A stretch of 32,826 nt of DNA from an uncultured bacterium. Lineage in GTDB: Bacteria; Hydrogenedentota; Hydrogenedentia; Hydrogenedentales; Hydrogenedentaceae. How positions within the stretch are numbered: position 1 is the stretch's first letter; each line of letters opens with the position of its first letter. The notes below the pieces were generated by a model, which was given only the letters and a program-made list of their open reading frames with translations, was not told the DNA's origin and made no database searches. The DNA is taken from the NCBI GenBank assembly GCA_937124615.1, contig CAKZKR010000046.1, forward strand, positions 1 to 32,826, given 5' to 3'. The translations under genes and the position numbers were made by a program. Shown piece after piece: positions 1-7,961 of the stretch.

Positions 1-1
1 A

Positions 2-235
2 ATCCGGGAACAACTTTCTACTATGTGTATTCCAAATGTTTGTTTGAATTGTCCCTCTCAACTTCGTCAGCGAAGTGAGAATATTCGGGCTGAATTAAAG
101 AGGATGGGAGAGAGAACTACGCGAAATCCTCTTATTCTTGTGATGCGATTTTTTAAAAGATTGCAAAACGAGGGTTTTTATTCAGCATGGAAACGAACAA
201 AAGAATGGCTTTATATAAAAATGGGTAAGGTTTAA
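2..235 (+). CDS. C-terminal fragment of a probable radical SAM/SPASM-type protein (5' truncated by window edge)
   Basis: The frame is open from the first base of the window, so this is the 3' end of a longer gene; the ATG at 23 is probably internal. The visible 77 or so residues contain a Cys-rich motif, CIPNVCLNCP, followed by a basic helical tail ending in KMGKV. Spacing of the type C-x4-C-x2-CP after a REQL-like helix is seen near the C-terminus of many radical SAM proteins with a SPASM domain, where the cysteines bind an auxiliary Fe-S cluster. The catalytic CxxxCxxC motif would lie upstream and is not visible, so this call is an inference from the tail alone. The gene converges on the glycosyltransferase gene, with 33 bp between the two stops and no clear terminator hairpin. 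Confidence 0.45.
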   Translation: MREQLSTMCIPNVCLNCPSQLRQRSENIRAELKRMGERTTRNPLILVMRFFKRLQNEGFYSAWKRTKEWLYIKMGKV

Positions 236-268
236 GTTTTTAGAAAGGGGAAAAGATTTATCTGTTTG

Positions 269-1213
269 TTAGGATTGTTTTTTGCCTTTATTCCAGCCTG
301 AGAGATGAGATAGCCTCTGAAAGAATGTAAGGATAAGAGTCTCGAAGGTGTTCTTATATGATAGATTTTCTTTTCTACATTTATTCCATTGGTATTGCAT
401 ATCTCGGATACCACTCCGAATCCCTGTCATAGGGGGAAGCATAAGATAACCGGGCCAGTAGTTTTCGTAGTTGGGCATTTGTTCCGGATTGGGATAAATT
501 TCATCGATGCTCAAACTCCGATGGATAACTACACTACAACCATAGCCATAGTTATACCATGTTTTTATAAAAGATCGTAAATTGGTATCAAAATCATGAT
601 AAACAATAGCATCTTCTTGATAGGCAAACCGCCATCCTTTCTTCCATAGTTGAATACTTGCGGAAATGTCTTCACCACCAGGGTTTCGTATATCTCCTGC
701 AAAACCACCTACTTCTAACAGTGGGCCTTTTATGAAGGCACAGTTACAGGTAACAAGATAATGAAGGTTCTCGGGAGGTTCCAGGACACGATGAAACAAA
801 AAATGACGGGCGAACATTGATTTTTCAGATACTGCTTTTACTTTTCCACCGACACCAACTATCTTTTTTTCATAATTAAGAAGGGAAGTAATACGATTTA
901 GCCAATGCGGATGAACTCTACAATCGGAATCTGTAAATGCAACAATTTCCCCTTGGGCTGTTTCTAAACCCGTATTTCGGGCTACGCCGGGGCCACTATT
1001 TTTTTGTAAACGGATATATCTGAATTCATAGGGATGCCACTTTTTCGCCCAATTCTGGCATATTTCTGGTGTTTCGTCAGGAGAAGCGTCATCAACAATG
1101 ATAACTTCATAAGGTTGATTGTATTCCAAAGTGTCAAGGGAATTTAGAAGGTGTTGTAATCGCTTATGGTCGTTATATGCAGGGATAATTATGGAAACTT
1201 TAATAGGGTTCAT
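269..1213 (-). CDS. Family 2 glycosyltransferase (GT-A fold)
   Basis: This 314-residue protein probably transfers a sugar from a nucleotide-sugar donor to a growing surface glycan. The N-terminus has the GT2 pattern VSIIIPAYND (residues 6-15), then DDASPD (41-46) for nucleotide binding and FTDSDCR (93-99) with the metal-binding DxD-type acids. A GGED motif in the second half fits the catalytic-base region of GT2 enzymes. There is no signal peptide, and the basic, aromatic C-terminus could touch the membrane. The ATG is preceded by an AGGAT Shine-Dalgarno that lies inside the end of the upstream ABC ATPase gene. The genes are 1 nt apart, so translation is probably coupled. It is the last gene of the five-gene minus-strand operon. 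The sugar and linkage cannot be told from sequence. Confidence 0.92.
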   Translation of the reverse strand: MNPIKVSIIIPAYNDHKRLQHLLNSLDTLEYNQPYEVIIVDDASPDETPEICQNWAKKWHPYEFRYIRLQKNSGPGVARNTGLETAQGEIVAFTDSDCRVHPHWLNRITSLLNYEKKIVGVGGKVKAVSEKSMFARHFLFHRVLEPPENLHYLVTCNCAFIKGPLLEVGGFAGDIRNPGGEDISASIQLWKKGWRFAYQEDAIVYHDFDTNLRSFIKTWYNYGYGCSVVIHRSLSIDEIYPNPEQMPNYENYWPGYLMLPPMTGIRSGIRDMQYQWNKCRKENLSYKNTFETLILTFFQRLSHLSGWNKGKKQS

Positions 1214-1214
1214 T

Positions 1215-3329
1215 CTAAATATCCTGTTTATGAGTGTTCACATGTTGAAATTGAATACCTCCATCAAAGATCAAATGATAACCGGGTTTTAGATGGAATA
1301 CCGCTTTTTGTTCCGGTGTAGCTATAGATTGAATAATTCGGGCTCTTGAAGAGAAATCAGGATTAATTGCACTCATACGGAACAGGTTTTCTTGATTAGT
1401 GAATAAACAAACCGCCGGCAAATTGATTCCCGTTGTACAAATGTATTTAGAAGGTGTATAATCTTTGTTGATGTGGAGATATTCTTCCTGTTGAGGAGGG
1501 ATAGCCGGAAATTCACCTTTTTCTAAACTTGTTTCCCATTGATTGTATGAATAAATCAGTCCTAGAGAAACATTATATTCCTCTATATTTATCTCTTCTT
1601 TAATCTCACATCCAATTTTAATATGAAGACAATCTATTTCAGACGCCGGAGTTAATTCCCACTTTAATTTAATAGGAAATCGTTGTGATTCCCCCTCCAT
1701 TATCCACGAATGGCCTTCGTGATAGGGAGTCCTCCATAGGAATATTTGGCTAGGAACCCACATCCCTTGTATACGGAATTGAGTATGAAAGTGTACGGAT
1801 TGTGTTATAGGCTTCATAGTATTTTTGTCAATAAATTCAATGAAGCCTTCTCTTAATCTTGCTTCAATGAAATTTAGTTGTATAGTTCTCTGTTGAAGCC
1901 ATGAAAATTTCCAGTTATTATATTCTTCCTTTGTTACAAGTGAGATTTTAAGAATTCCTATGGAATGATTTCCTATTTTTTGTAAATGGCTTGTTTCGGG
2001 AATTAGTAAATGACAACTAATAAAACGAGAGCGACTTATATAATCCGTGTTTCCAATTCTTATGTATATTCCGGGGTCTTCTGATTGGAATTCTACTTTT
2101 AAAAATGGATAATTGTCATGCTCACAAAATATAAAAGTAGAATTTTCACCCATTTTTGGAGGTGTCATTGTAACCCATCCCAGATTTCCTGGAAGGATGG
2201 GAGAAAAATTTCCTTCATTTCCGGCGTAAAAGAATCGGTCATATATTTCTGGCAGAAAGATTTGAAATTCTAATGCTTGCAAAGGTAATTCTTTTAACAG
2301 AGTATAAGAAGGATACAAACATAATGTGTTGTTTGAAATCTCAGTTTTCCATTCCCATTGAAGAGGAAGTCTATATAAAGATCCACGAGCGAGTAATGTC
2401 CCCTTTTCTCTTTTTGTGACAGTCCAATCACCCATAGAGGATATATGACCCTGCTGAAGGTGGACAGCAATCCCTTCTATCCCTAATGGAGATGTTATTT
2501 CTCTTTTAGAATGGAAAAGGGAGATTCTACCGTGGCTAAAAATGGCTTCAAAATTGTTTGTTTCGTCAGTTATGGTATGGATTCCTTCGGCTCTTCCTAT
2601 TTGCCTTAAGTAAAAATCAATAGTGGCTGAAACCGAATCCCGGTCTATCAATTTTCCATGGTCAAGTAGAAAAACGCGGTTGCACAGTGCGTTGACTGTC
2701 CCAAGGTCGTGTGATACAAAAACAATGGTTTTCCCTTGTTCACGGAGTTCCCCAATGCGATATCTGCATTTTCTTTGGAACTCTTCATCTCCCACAGATA
2801 ATACTTCATCTACCAAAAAGATTTCAGGATTAACAAAAGAGGCAACTGCGAACCCGATGCGTACATACATTCCACTACTGTATGTGTCTACAGGTTGGTC
2901 TATAAATTCTCGTATACCCGAAAAGTCAATAATTTGCTCGATTACTTCATTGACTTGTGCTTTTCGCATGCCTAATAGCCCCGCATTCAAATAAATATTT
3001 TCTCTGCCAGTCAGTAAGGGATGGAAACCGGCTCCTAATTCTAATAAAGACGCAACCCTACCGTAAACTATGATTCGGCCAGCTGTAGGAAGAGTAACCC
3101 CTGCAATAATTTTTAGTAGAGTACTTTTTCCCGAGCCGTTTTTCCCAATTATCCCAACGGTTTCTCCGCGATAGATATCGAAATTGATGTTATCCAACGC
3201 ACGGAAATTTTCAGTTTTTTTCCCGCGTATCCAGTCAAGAAATCCTCCCTGTCCACGCAAGTCGCGAAATCCTTTACGCACAGGATATTCTTTTGTTACA
3301 TTTTTTAACTCTATAATAGGTTCTTGCAT
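1215..3329 (-). CDS. Polysaccharide ABC exporter ATPase (Wzt/TagH type) with a long C-terminal extension
   Basis: The N-terminal 240 or so residues are a standard glycan-exporter ATPase: Walker A GKNGSGKST (62-70), signature YSSGM (150-154), Walker B EIFLVDEVL (169-177) and switch His207. The insertion before RALDNINF (about 20-45) and the VGDEEFQRKC segment after Walker B are typical of O-antigen and teichoic-acid exporters. The remaining 460 or so residues are unusual. Wzt C-terminal carbohydrate-binding domains are normally about 150 residues. Here the extension is rich in beta strands and aromatic residues and seems to hold two related halves, since a G-S-x-x-R-x-P-[LI] segment followed by a Trp-containing strand occurs near 316-327 and again in the second half. 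I infer a glycan-sensing function, possibly with a mutarotase-like beta-sandwich fold, unproven. It starts 2 nt after the permease stop, with only a weak Shine-Dalgarno. Confidence 0.9.
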   Translation of the reverse strand: MQEPIIELKNVTKEYPVRKGFRDLRGQGGFLDWIRGKKTENFRALDNINFDIYRGETVGIIGKNGSGKSTLLKIIAGVTLPTAGRIIVYGRVASLLELGAGFHPLLTGRENIYLNAGLLGMRKAQVNEVIEQIIDFSGIREFIDQPVDTYSSGMYVRIGFAVASFVNPEIFLVDEVLSVGDEEFQRKCRYRIGELREQGKTIVFVSHDLGTVNALCNRVFLLDHGKLIDRDSVSATIDFYLRQIGRAEGIHTITDETNNFEAIFSHGRISLFHSKREITSPLGIEGIAVHLQQGHISSMGDWTVTKREKGTLLARGSLYRLPLQWEWKTEISNNTLCLYPSYTLLKELPLQALEFQIFLPEIYDRFFYAGNEGNFSPILPGNLGWVTMTPPKMGENSTFIFCEHDNYPFLKVEFQSEDPGIYIRIGNTDYISRSRFISCHLLIPETSHLQKIGNHSIGILKISLVTKEEYNNWKFSWLQQRTIQLNFIEARLREGFIEFIDKNTMKPITQSVHFHTQFRIQGMWVPSQIFLWRTPYHEGHSWIMEGESQRFPIKLKWELTPASEIDCLHIKIGCEIKEEINIEEYNVSLGLIYSYNQWETSLEKGEFPAIPPQQEEYLHINKDYTPSKYICTTGINLPAVCLFTNQENLFRMSAINPDFSSRARIIQSIATPEQKAVFHLKPGYHLIFDGGIQFQHVNTHKQDI

Positions 3330-3331
3330 AT

Positions 3332-4207
3332 TTACAGGTAATCCGAAAAGGTTGCCGACTGTTTTCTAAAAATATAAATTCCTGTGAAAAAGCAAAGCAT
3401 ACTGATTATTATGGTGTAAAATAAGAAAAAAGGTTGAGGCGCCTGACCATAAAGAATACATTCACGGAGATTTGTTAATATTCCTGCCATAGGATTTAGG
3501 AGATATAAATAATAAAACCAATAAGGTAAAGAGTGATTCTCACATGCATGCCGAACCCAATCTAAGGGATAAAAAACAGGGGAAGCATAGAATCCAAAGG
3601 TTAGTCCAACATTAACCATATTGCCGATGTCTCTGAAATGGACATGGGCGGTAGATAGGATAAGACCTAAACCTGAAGAGAAGGTAAATAATATGGGAAA
3701 TATGATGATTAGCCAAAATAGATGGATAGATAGAGTTTTTTGGAGTATTAGATGGACTGATAATAGAAAAATAAAACCGATGGATAGATTGACGATTGGA
3801 TAGATTGTGGAGGATAGTGGAATTACTTCCCGAGGAAAGAAAACTTTTTTCACAAGATTTTGATGGTTAATTAAAGAAAATGTAGCGGTTGAAACAGATG
3901 AGGAAAAATACTGCCAGAAGATTAGTCCACATAATATTTGGGTTGCCATAGGAACTTCTACTCGGTCTGTTGATGGAATGCGTTGTTTGAACACGAAGGA
4001 AAAAACAAAAAGAAGCAACAGCATGAGAGTAACAGGTTCAATAATGGCCCATAGAAAACCTAATATAGCATAACGATAACGAGCTTTAATTTCTTTCCAT
4101 ACAAGTCCAAATAAAATTTCTCTTGCTTTTATTAAGTCATATGGGACTTGTAAAATGGACTTTTGTTTATCACTGTCATAGTACACTGATTTTGGTAATG
4201 GGTTCAT
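3332..4207 (-). CDS. ABC-2 type polysaccharide/polyol export permease (Wzm/KpsM/TagG type)
   Basis: This is the membrane partner of the ATPase encoded directly downstream and carries lipid-linked or nascent glycan across the inner membrane. The sequence shows the family's N-terminal amphipathic segment (REILFGLVWKEIKARYR), a first membrane helix beginning GFLWAIIEPV, about six hydrophobic segments in all, and the conserved VGLTFGFYASPVFYPL and LNPMAG segments. Length of about 291 residues is normal for the family. The frame can also begin at a GTG at 4219 that overlaps the upstream TAG stop by one base. I prefer the ATG at 4207 because a GTGGA-like Shine-Dalgarno lies at a suitable distance before it and none lies before the GTG. 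The order permease-ATPase-glycosyltransferase is typical of ABC-dependent glycan loci. Confidence 0.92.
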   Translation of the reverse strand: MNPLPKSVYYDSDKQKSILQVPYDLIKAREILFGLVWKEIKARYRYAILGFLWAIIEPVTLMLLLLFVFSFVFKQRIPSTDRVEVPMATQILCGLIFWQYFSSSVSTATFSLINHQNLVKKVFFPREVIPLSSTIYPIVNLSIGFIFLLSVHLILQKTLSIHLFWLIIIFPILFTFSSGLGLILSTAHVHFRDIGNMVNVGLTFGFYASPVFYPLDWVRHACENHSLPYWFYYLYLLNPMAGILTNLRECILYGQAPQPFFLFYTIIISMLCFFTGIYIFRKQSATFSDYL

Positions 4208-4218
4208 ATTCAAATCCA

Positions 4219-6696
4219 CTATGGGTTTGGAAATGGAGGTAAGGATTGCATAGGGTCAAAAGTGCCCATTCCCATTCCTCCTGCTGGAGGTGTTTCTATC
4301 CCCGTAGGAGGGGAGAGAGGAGTTTGTTCTAACGGAACTCCACCCGGTGTTAATAATGGGGCTACAAATTTTTCTATGTCAAATGTTTGCTGTTCTTCTT
4401 TTTGGTCGGTTAGAGGTTTAAATTCTTCTGATGTTACCTGAAATTGATTATCGATAATTTTTACAGTCCAGACTTTACGATTGCGTAATTTTTGGGGAGT
4501 AGGTTTTTCTATTGGCCAGGAACGACGGAATTCGTTGTAATAACACCCGATTTTATCAATAGGTATCTGTTGAAATTTCAAGTTTTTTAAAGCAAGAGAT
4601 TGAATCATTATCCAGTAATCATCTTTTTCAGGACTTAAAAATTGAGGATTTGCGATGATACTGGAATTATCAAAATTACGCTCTTGCCATTTTACGAAGG
4701 GAATTTTTTCATAGTCGTTTTTCTTATAACTCTCCCAATGAACTCGGACTTCTTTGCCAAAATGGAAGATAAGGTTGAAGTCAAATTTATTTGTTTCCGG
4801 GTCGAAAGGAGCCAGATGATATACACAAGAACTTTCTTTTTCAGGGTTCATACTGGAAATACCACAGAAATTATCTCTTTCATACGAAATTATATTTCTA
4901 ATAAACTGATTATTTGAAGGTTTTCTCCGGTCATCCTGATAAAGAGTCAATAATTCAGGGTAGCGAATACTGTAAGGAGGTTCTTTGGGTTTCATGGCTT
5001 CTAATCGTTCGTCCATAACATCCCAACAATATGCGTCCCACCGTGCATCAATATGAATTGCGGGGATGCAATCTACGAAAATATTATTTTCAACCAAATT
5101 ATCTCTTCCACCGCCAATCATAACTCCACATAGTGGGACACGATATATAATGTTCCCGTAAACTGTGACCCCACTACTGCAATCATCTAAATAAATACCC
5201 CATGCCCATAATGGTGTTTCATATTGGAAGTTAAATTCATTGTCGGAAGAAGGCCCTTCATGAGATAGACCAAAACCGTATACATCATGGAATATATTAT
5301 GACGCAGTATATTCCCCCGATGGGTCCAATCTCTGCCCATGTAAAAGGCTCCAGCATCCCCTGTTTCCTGGCATACGCGATATATCCTGTTATATTCGAT
5401 TATATGGTCGTTTCCACCTAAAATGATTGCGGAATGAGGAGCATCATGTATCTCATTATTAGCAATTCGGTTGCCGGCTCCGTTAATTGTTATAGCAGGA
5501 TAATAAGTCTTATGAATTTTGGAAAAGTTATATATATGGTTATTAATAATTTGATGTCCTCCGGGCTCTAATGTTTTCTTATCACCCCCAGAGACAGAAA
5601 TCCCGGAACCCCCCAATTCGAATAAGTCGCAACCTTCTATACGATTGTTTCTTCCCCCGTTTATTACACCCGCAGTTTTATAAATGCCTGAAAAAGAGCA
5701 TTTTGCAACCAAACATTGTTCAGAGTTTTCAATAACGACCCCTGTATCATTAGAACAAAGGAAATTGAAACCTATTAGGTTTAAGTATCTGGTATTTTTT
5801 ATATGTATTAAGTTATCAAGTGTAGCCAGAATAGGTTTTGTATCTGTTCCCTGTTCTCTTATCGGTAAGAAAAAATAGAGTTCATGTTTTTCATTGTCAT
5901 AATACCATTCATTTTCCGCATCAAGCAGGGAAATATGATTTTGCAGGAAGAACCTTCTACCTTTTTGGGCCTCATAGTTAAACTCACCATGAATCTCAAT
6001 AATCCCACCTTCTTTTATAGACTTGACTCTTGCTATCTGGAATGCCCAGTTATAATTTGAAAAAGTGGCTACTTCAGTATTTTTTACCTCTATATTGGAT
6101 AAATTTTCAGGAAGGATAGAACATTGGAAAGTATTTTTTGCAGTTTCAGGAGATACATTAGTTATAAAGGCCCATTCCCCTCCTGGTAATTGGTCTTCAT
6201 TTGAATTAGGCCAGCGGGCTAATGTTTGTATTTTCCCATTATGGATTAGAATTCGGGGTTCCGATAGAACTTTTTCTACTCGGGCTTTGTATATATTCCC
6301 CTGATAGATTTCAAAATTTTGAATTTCTTTTCCCCCTATAATGTAAACTTCTTCTCCTTTATAATTTTGCCATACAACGGGAAAATCTTTACTCCCTGAA
6401 TCGGTTTCATTGAATTCTAAAGGTGATGTTAATTCATATTTGCCCTTGCGAATTAAAACCACACCTCCTTTGTTCCCGGAGGATTCCATTGCCTCACGAA
6501 GTTTATCGCGGGCTTTTTCCAATGTTTTAAAGGGACCATCGCTACTATCTTCTAATGGTTCAGGAATTGTGCCCGACCAACTATCATTCCCTTGTTGGGA
6601 TACATAGAAAACCGGATACTGTAATGAAAAAACATTTATAGAAAGTAGGCAAATAAATAATAAACAAGAACTTATAGGTTGTAGTTTATGAAACAT
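4219..6696 (-). CDS. Secreted right-handed parallel beta-helix protein, GH141-like
   Basis: This 825-residue exported protein begins with a signal peptide (hydrophobic core CLLFICLLSINVFS). It continues with the FYVSQQGNDSWSGT / GPFKTLEKARDKLRE / GGVVLIRKGKYEL block that opens many bacterial beta-helix glycan-active proteins, including GH141. Residues from about 290 to 610 contain repeated short strands with Asn/Gly turns (NRIEGCDLFELGGSGIS, NRIANNEIHDAPHSAI, HIIEYNRIY, NLVENNIFVDC), the hallmark of a right-handed parallel beta-helix. The last 60 or so residues are rich in Pro and Gly and probably disordered. Binding or cleavage of a polysaccharide is likely, but the catalytic residues are not identified, so the glycosidase/lyase assignment is open. 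Within the exporter operon it may trim or modify the exported glycan. Start: the ATG at 6696 has AAAGGAA 7 nt upstream; the TTG one codon earlier is less well placed. Confidence 0.85.
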   Translation of the reverse strand: MFHKLQPISSCLLFICLLSINVFSLQYPVFYVSQQGNDSWSGTIPEPLEDSSDGPFKTLEKARDKLREAMESSGNKGGVVLIRKGKYELTSPLEFNETDSGSKDFPVVWQNYKGEEVYIIGGKEIQNFEIYQGNIYKARVEKVLSEPRILIHNGKIQTLARWPNSNEDQLPGGEWAFITNVSPETAKNTFQCSILPENLSNIEVKNTEVATFSNYNWAFQIARVKSIKEGGIIEIHGEFNYEAQKGRRFFLQNHISLLDAENEWYYDNEKHELYFFLPIREQGTDTKPILATLDNLIHIKNTRYLNLIGFNFLCSNDTGVVIENSEQCLVAKCSFSGIYKTAGVINGGRNNRIEGCDLFELGGSGISVSGGDKKTLEPGGHQIINNHIYNFSKIHKTYYPAITINGAGNRIANNEIHDAPHSAIILGGNDHIIEYNRIYRVCQETGDAGAFYMGRDWTHRGNILRHNIFHDVYGFGLSHEGPSSDNEFNFQYETPLWAWGIYLDDCSSGVTVYGNIIYRVPLCGVMIGGGRDNLVENNIFVDCIPAIHIDARWDAYCWDVMDERLEAMKPKEPPYSIRYPELLTLYQDDRRKPSNNQFIRNIISYERDNFCGISSMNPEKESSCVYHLAPFDPETNKFDFNLIFHFGKEVRVHWESYKKNDYEKIPFVKWQERNFDNSSIIANPQFLSPEKDDYWIMIQSLALKNLKFQQIPIDKIGCYYNEFRRSWPIEKPTPQKLRNRKVWTVKIIDNQFQVTSEEFKPLTDQKEEQQTFDIEKFVAPLLTPGGVPLEQTPLSPPTGIETPPAGGMGMGTFDPMQSLPPFPNP

Positions 6697-6703
6697 CAAT
6701 TTG

Positions 6704-6710
6704 TTCCTTT
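6704..6710 (-). promoter_or_regulatory. Shine-Dalgarno deciding the start of the beta-helix gene
   Basis: On the minus strand this reads AAAGGAA and lies 7 nt before the ATG at 6696. It overlaps the stop codon of the upstream unrecognised gene. The spacing favours the ATG over the TTG at 6699, and the overlap implies the two genes are translated from one message. Confidence 0.6.
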
Positions 6711-7749
6711 ATTTTATTATTTTTTTTGAAATGTTTTTATTACACATTCCCATATCAATTTTTACGGTGGACAATTTTTTTAATGCTTTTATGTATTCAC
6801 CAGGAACAACAGGGTGTGGAATTCGTTTTTCTTCTTGTTGCCAGATATTATTAAACCATAATAGAGATTTTTCTTTTCCTAATATATTATAAAAAGCAGA
6901 TAAAAAATCAAGAGGGTCATCGGGTATTAAATTAAATTTTTTATTCCCCCAATTCCATGATGTTGTTAGAATTTTGGCAATAAGTTCGGGCGGAGAAATT
7001 GGTTTTATGAGTCGTCTGCATGCGATAAGTTTTATCCGATGTTGCCCGGATGGACTTCTTTTAATAACAAAATCACCAGAAGCAATTTCAGGAAGAGCGA
7101 TACTGGTACGCTTCTTTTCATCATACAGGCTTATAATTGTTTCAATAATCTTTACCTTTATCTGATTTGTTTCTTCAATTGAAAAAGTATGAGGGTTTGG
7201 AACATTTGTAAAAAATTGTAAATTTTTATTGATACCCAATTCATCAAATCCATTGAGCCACTGTGTTAAATATGCGTATATCTTCCTATGAAATTCTTTA
7301 CGATTATGTCTATCTGGAAAAAACAAGTAATCTCCTAAAAAGGGTTTAACAACATATTCAGGGCATTTTTTGTTAAGGATAATTAAATATTGATGTTCTG
7401 ATTTTGCTACTTTTGAGAACTCATCGCCATCTTTTGCTATTACTAAGGCAAAGTGTGTTTTTTTGAGTTTTTGGTTTTCTGCTTTTAATTGAAAAATGAA
7501 CTGATATTTTCCTTCTTGAAAAAGATGTATTTTCAAACTGGTTATTTGAGTATTTCCCAGAACCTTTTGAATGGAGGGAATTGTGAACTTATCCTTACCA
7601 CAGAGATAGTTATTAAATGAATTTACTAATGTATCAAATTGATAGAATCGTTTCAGTTCATTACCCCAATAATCATAAAAAGGTCTAAAACCAGACCATA
7701 GGACTTTGATATGTGATTTATGAAACTTTGATTGTGCTATTTTTTTCAT
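6709..7749 (-). CDS. Unrecognised cytoplasmic protein, possibly a degenerate kinase-like fold
   Basis: I do not recognise this 346-residue protein with confidence. It has no signal peptide or membrane segment and is Lys-rich and aromatic. Some segments recall an aminoglycoside-phosphotransferase or LPS-kinase type fold. FALVIAKDGDEF could be the strand with the ATP-binding Lys, followed by a helix with KSEHQYL. ALPEIASGDFVI could be a catalytic loop, followed by HRIKLIACRRL. The canonical HxD and DFG motifs are not clearly present, so the kinase idea is weak. The C-terminus (PISPPELIAKILTTSWNW) looks globular. It is the first gene of the glycan-export operon and sits only 12 nt before the beta-helix gene, which suggests a cytoplasmic role in making or modifying that glycan. 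Confidence 0.75.
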   Translation of the reverse strand: MKKIAQSKFHKSHIKVLWSGFRPFYDYWGNELKRFYQFDTLVNSFNNYLCGKDKFTIPSIQKVLGNTQITSLKIHLFQEGKYQFIFQLKAENQKLKKTHFALVIAKDGDEFSKVAKSEHQYLIILNKKCPEYVVKPFLGDYLFFPDRHNRKEFHRKIYAYLTQWLNGFDELGINKNLQFFTNVPNPHTFSIEETNQIKVKIIETIISLYDEKKRTSIALPEIASGDFVIKRSPSGQHRIKLIACRRLIKPISPPELIAKILTTSWNWGNKKFNLIPDDPLDFLSAFYNILGKEKSLLWFNNIWQQEEKRIPHPVVPGEYIKALKKLSTVKIDMGMCNKNISKKIIK

Positions 7750-7961
7750 GAAACGGCCAACCTGATGGTTATAGTTTTCTATTGTAAAAAAATAGAATTA
7801 TACTTTATTGTAATGAAATTATATTACTTTATGTGATATGCTTTCTCATTCGTTATTATGTAATGAACACCTAAATCCTTGTATCCATAATAAATACACT
7901 TCCGTTTTTATAATAAAATTGATTTGTTTAGTTATCGAAAACTTTTCTTTGATTTGAACCT
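7750..7961. promoter_or_regulatory. Divergent intergenic region between the glycan-export and Bat operons
   Basis: This is the longest non-coding stretch of the window (212 bp). It is strongly AT-rich and must carry promoters for both operons. On the plus strand a perfect TATAAT lies at 7909-7914 but has no good -35 partner. On the minus strand TATAAT occurs at 7802-7797, again with a poor -35. The 9-mer TGTAATGAA occurs at 7809-7817 and 7859-7867, 50 bp apart. The first copy sits in an imperfect palindrome, GTAAT-N8-ATTAC (7810-7827), flanked by direct repeats TACTTTAT (7801 and 7825). These may be binding sites of a shared regulator. No small open reading frame or RNA gene was recognised. 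Confidence 0.45.
7777..7797. repeat. 7-bp inverted repeat in the divergent promoter region
   Basis: TTCTATT (7777-7783) and AATAGAA (7791-7797) are perfect inverted repeats around a 7-nt spacer. They lie 28-48 bp upstream of the minus-strand operon's first ATG, so they could form a weak leader hairpin or an operator. There is no adjacent T-tract arrangement that would make a convincing terminator in either direction. Confidence 0.4.

Noticed and set aside
2623-2994. Plus-strand open frame inside the exporter ATPase gene
   Set aside because: It lies antisense to the conserved ATPase core, has no Shine-Dalgarno and no recognisable protein features. The minus-strand frame carries all the ABC motifs.
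7777-7797. Rho-independent terminator
   Set aside because: The stem has 7 A/T-rich pairs with a single G-C pair, and no T-tract follows in either direction. It is more likely a leader hairpin, an operator or chance.
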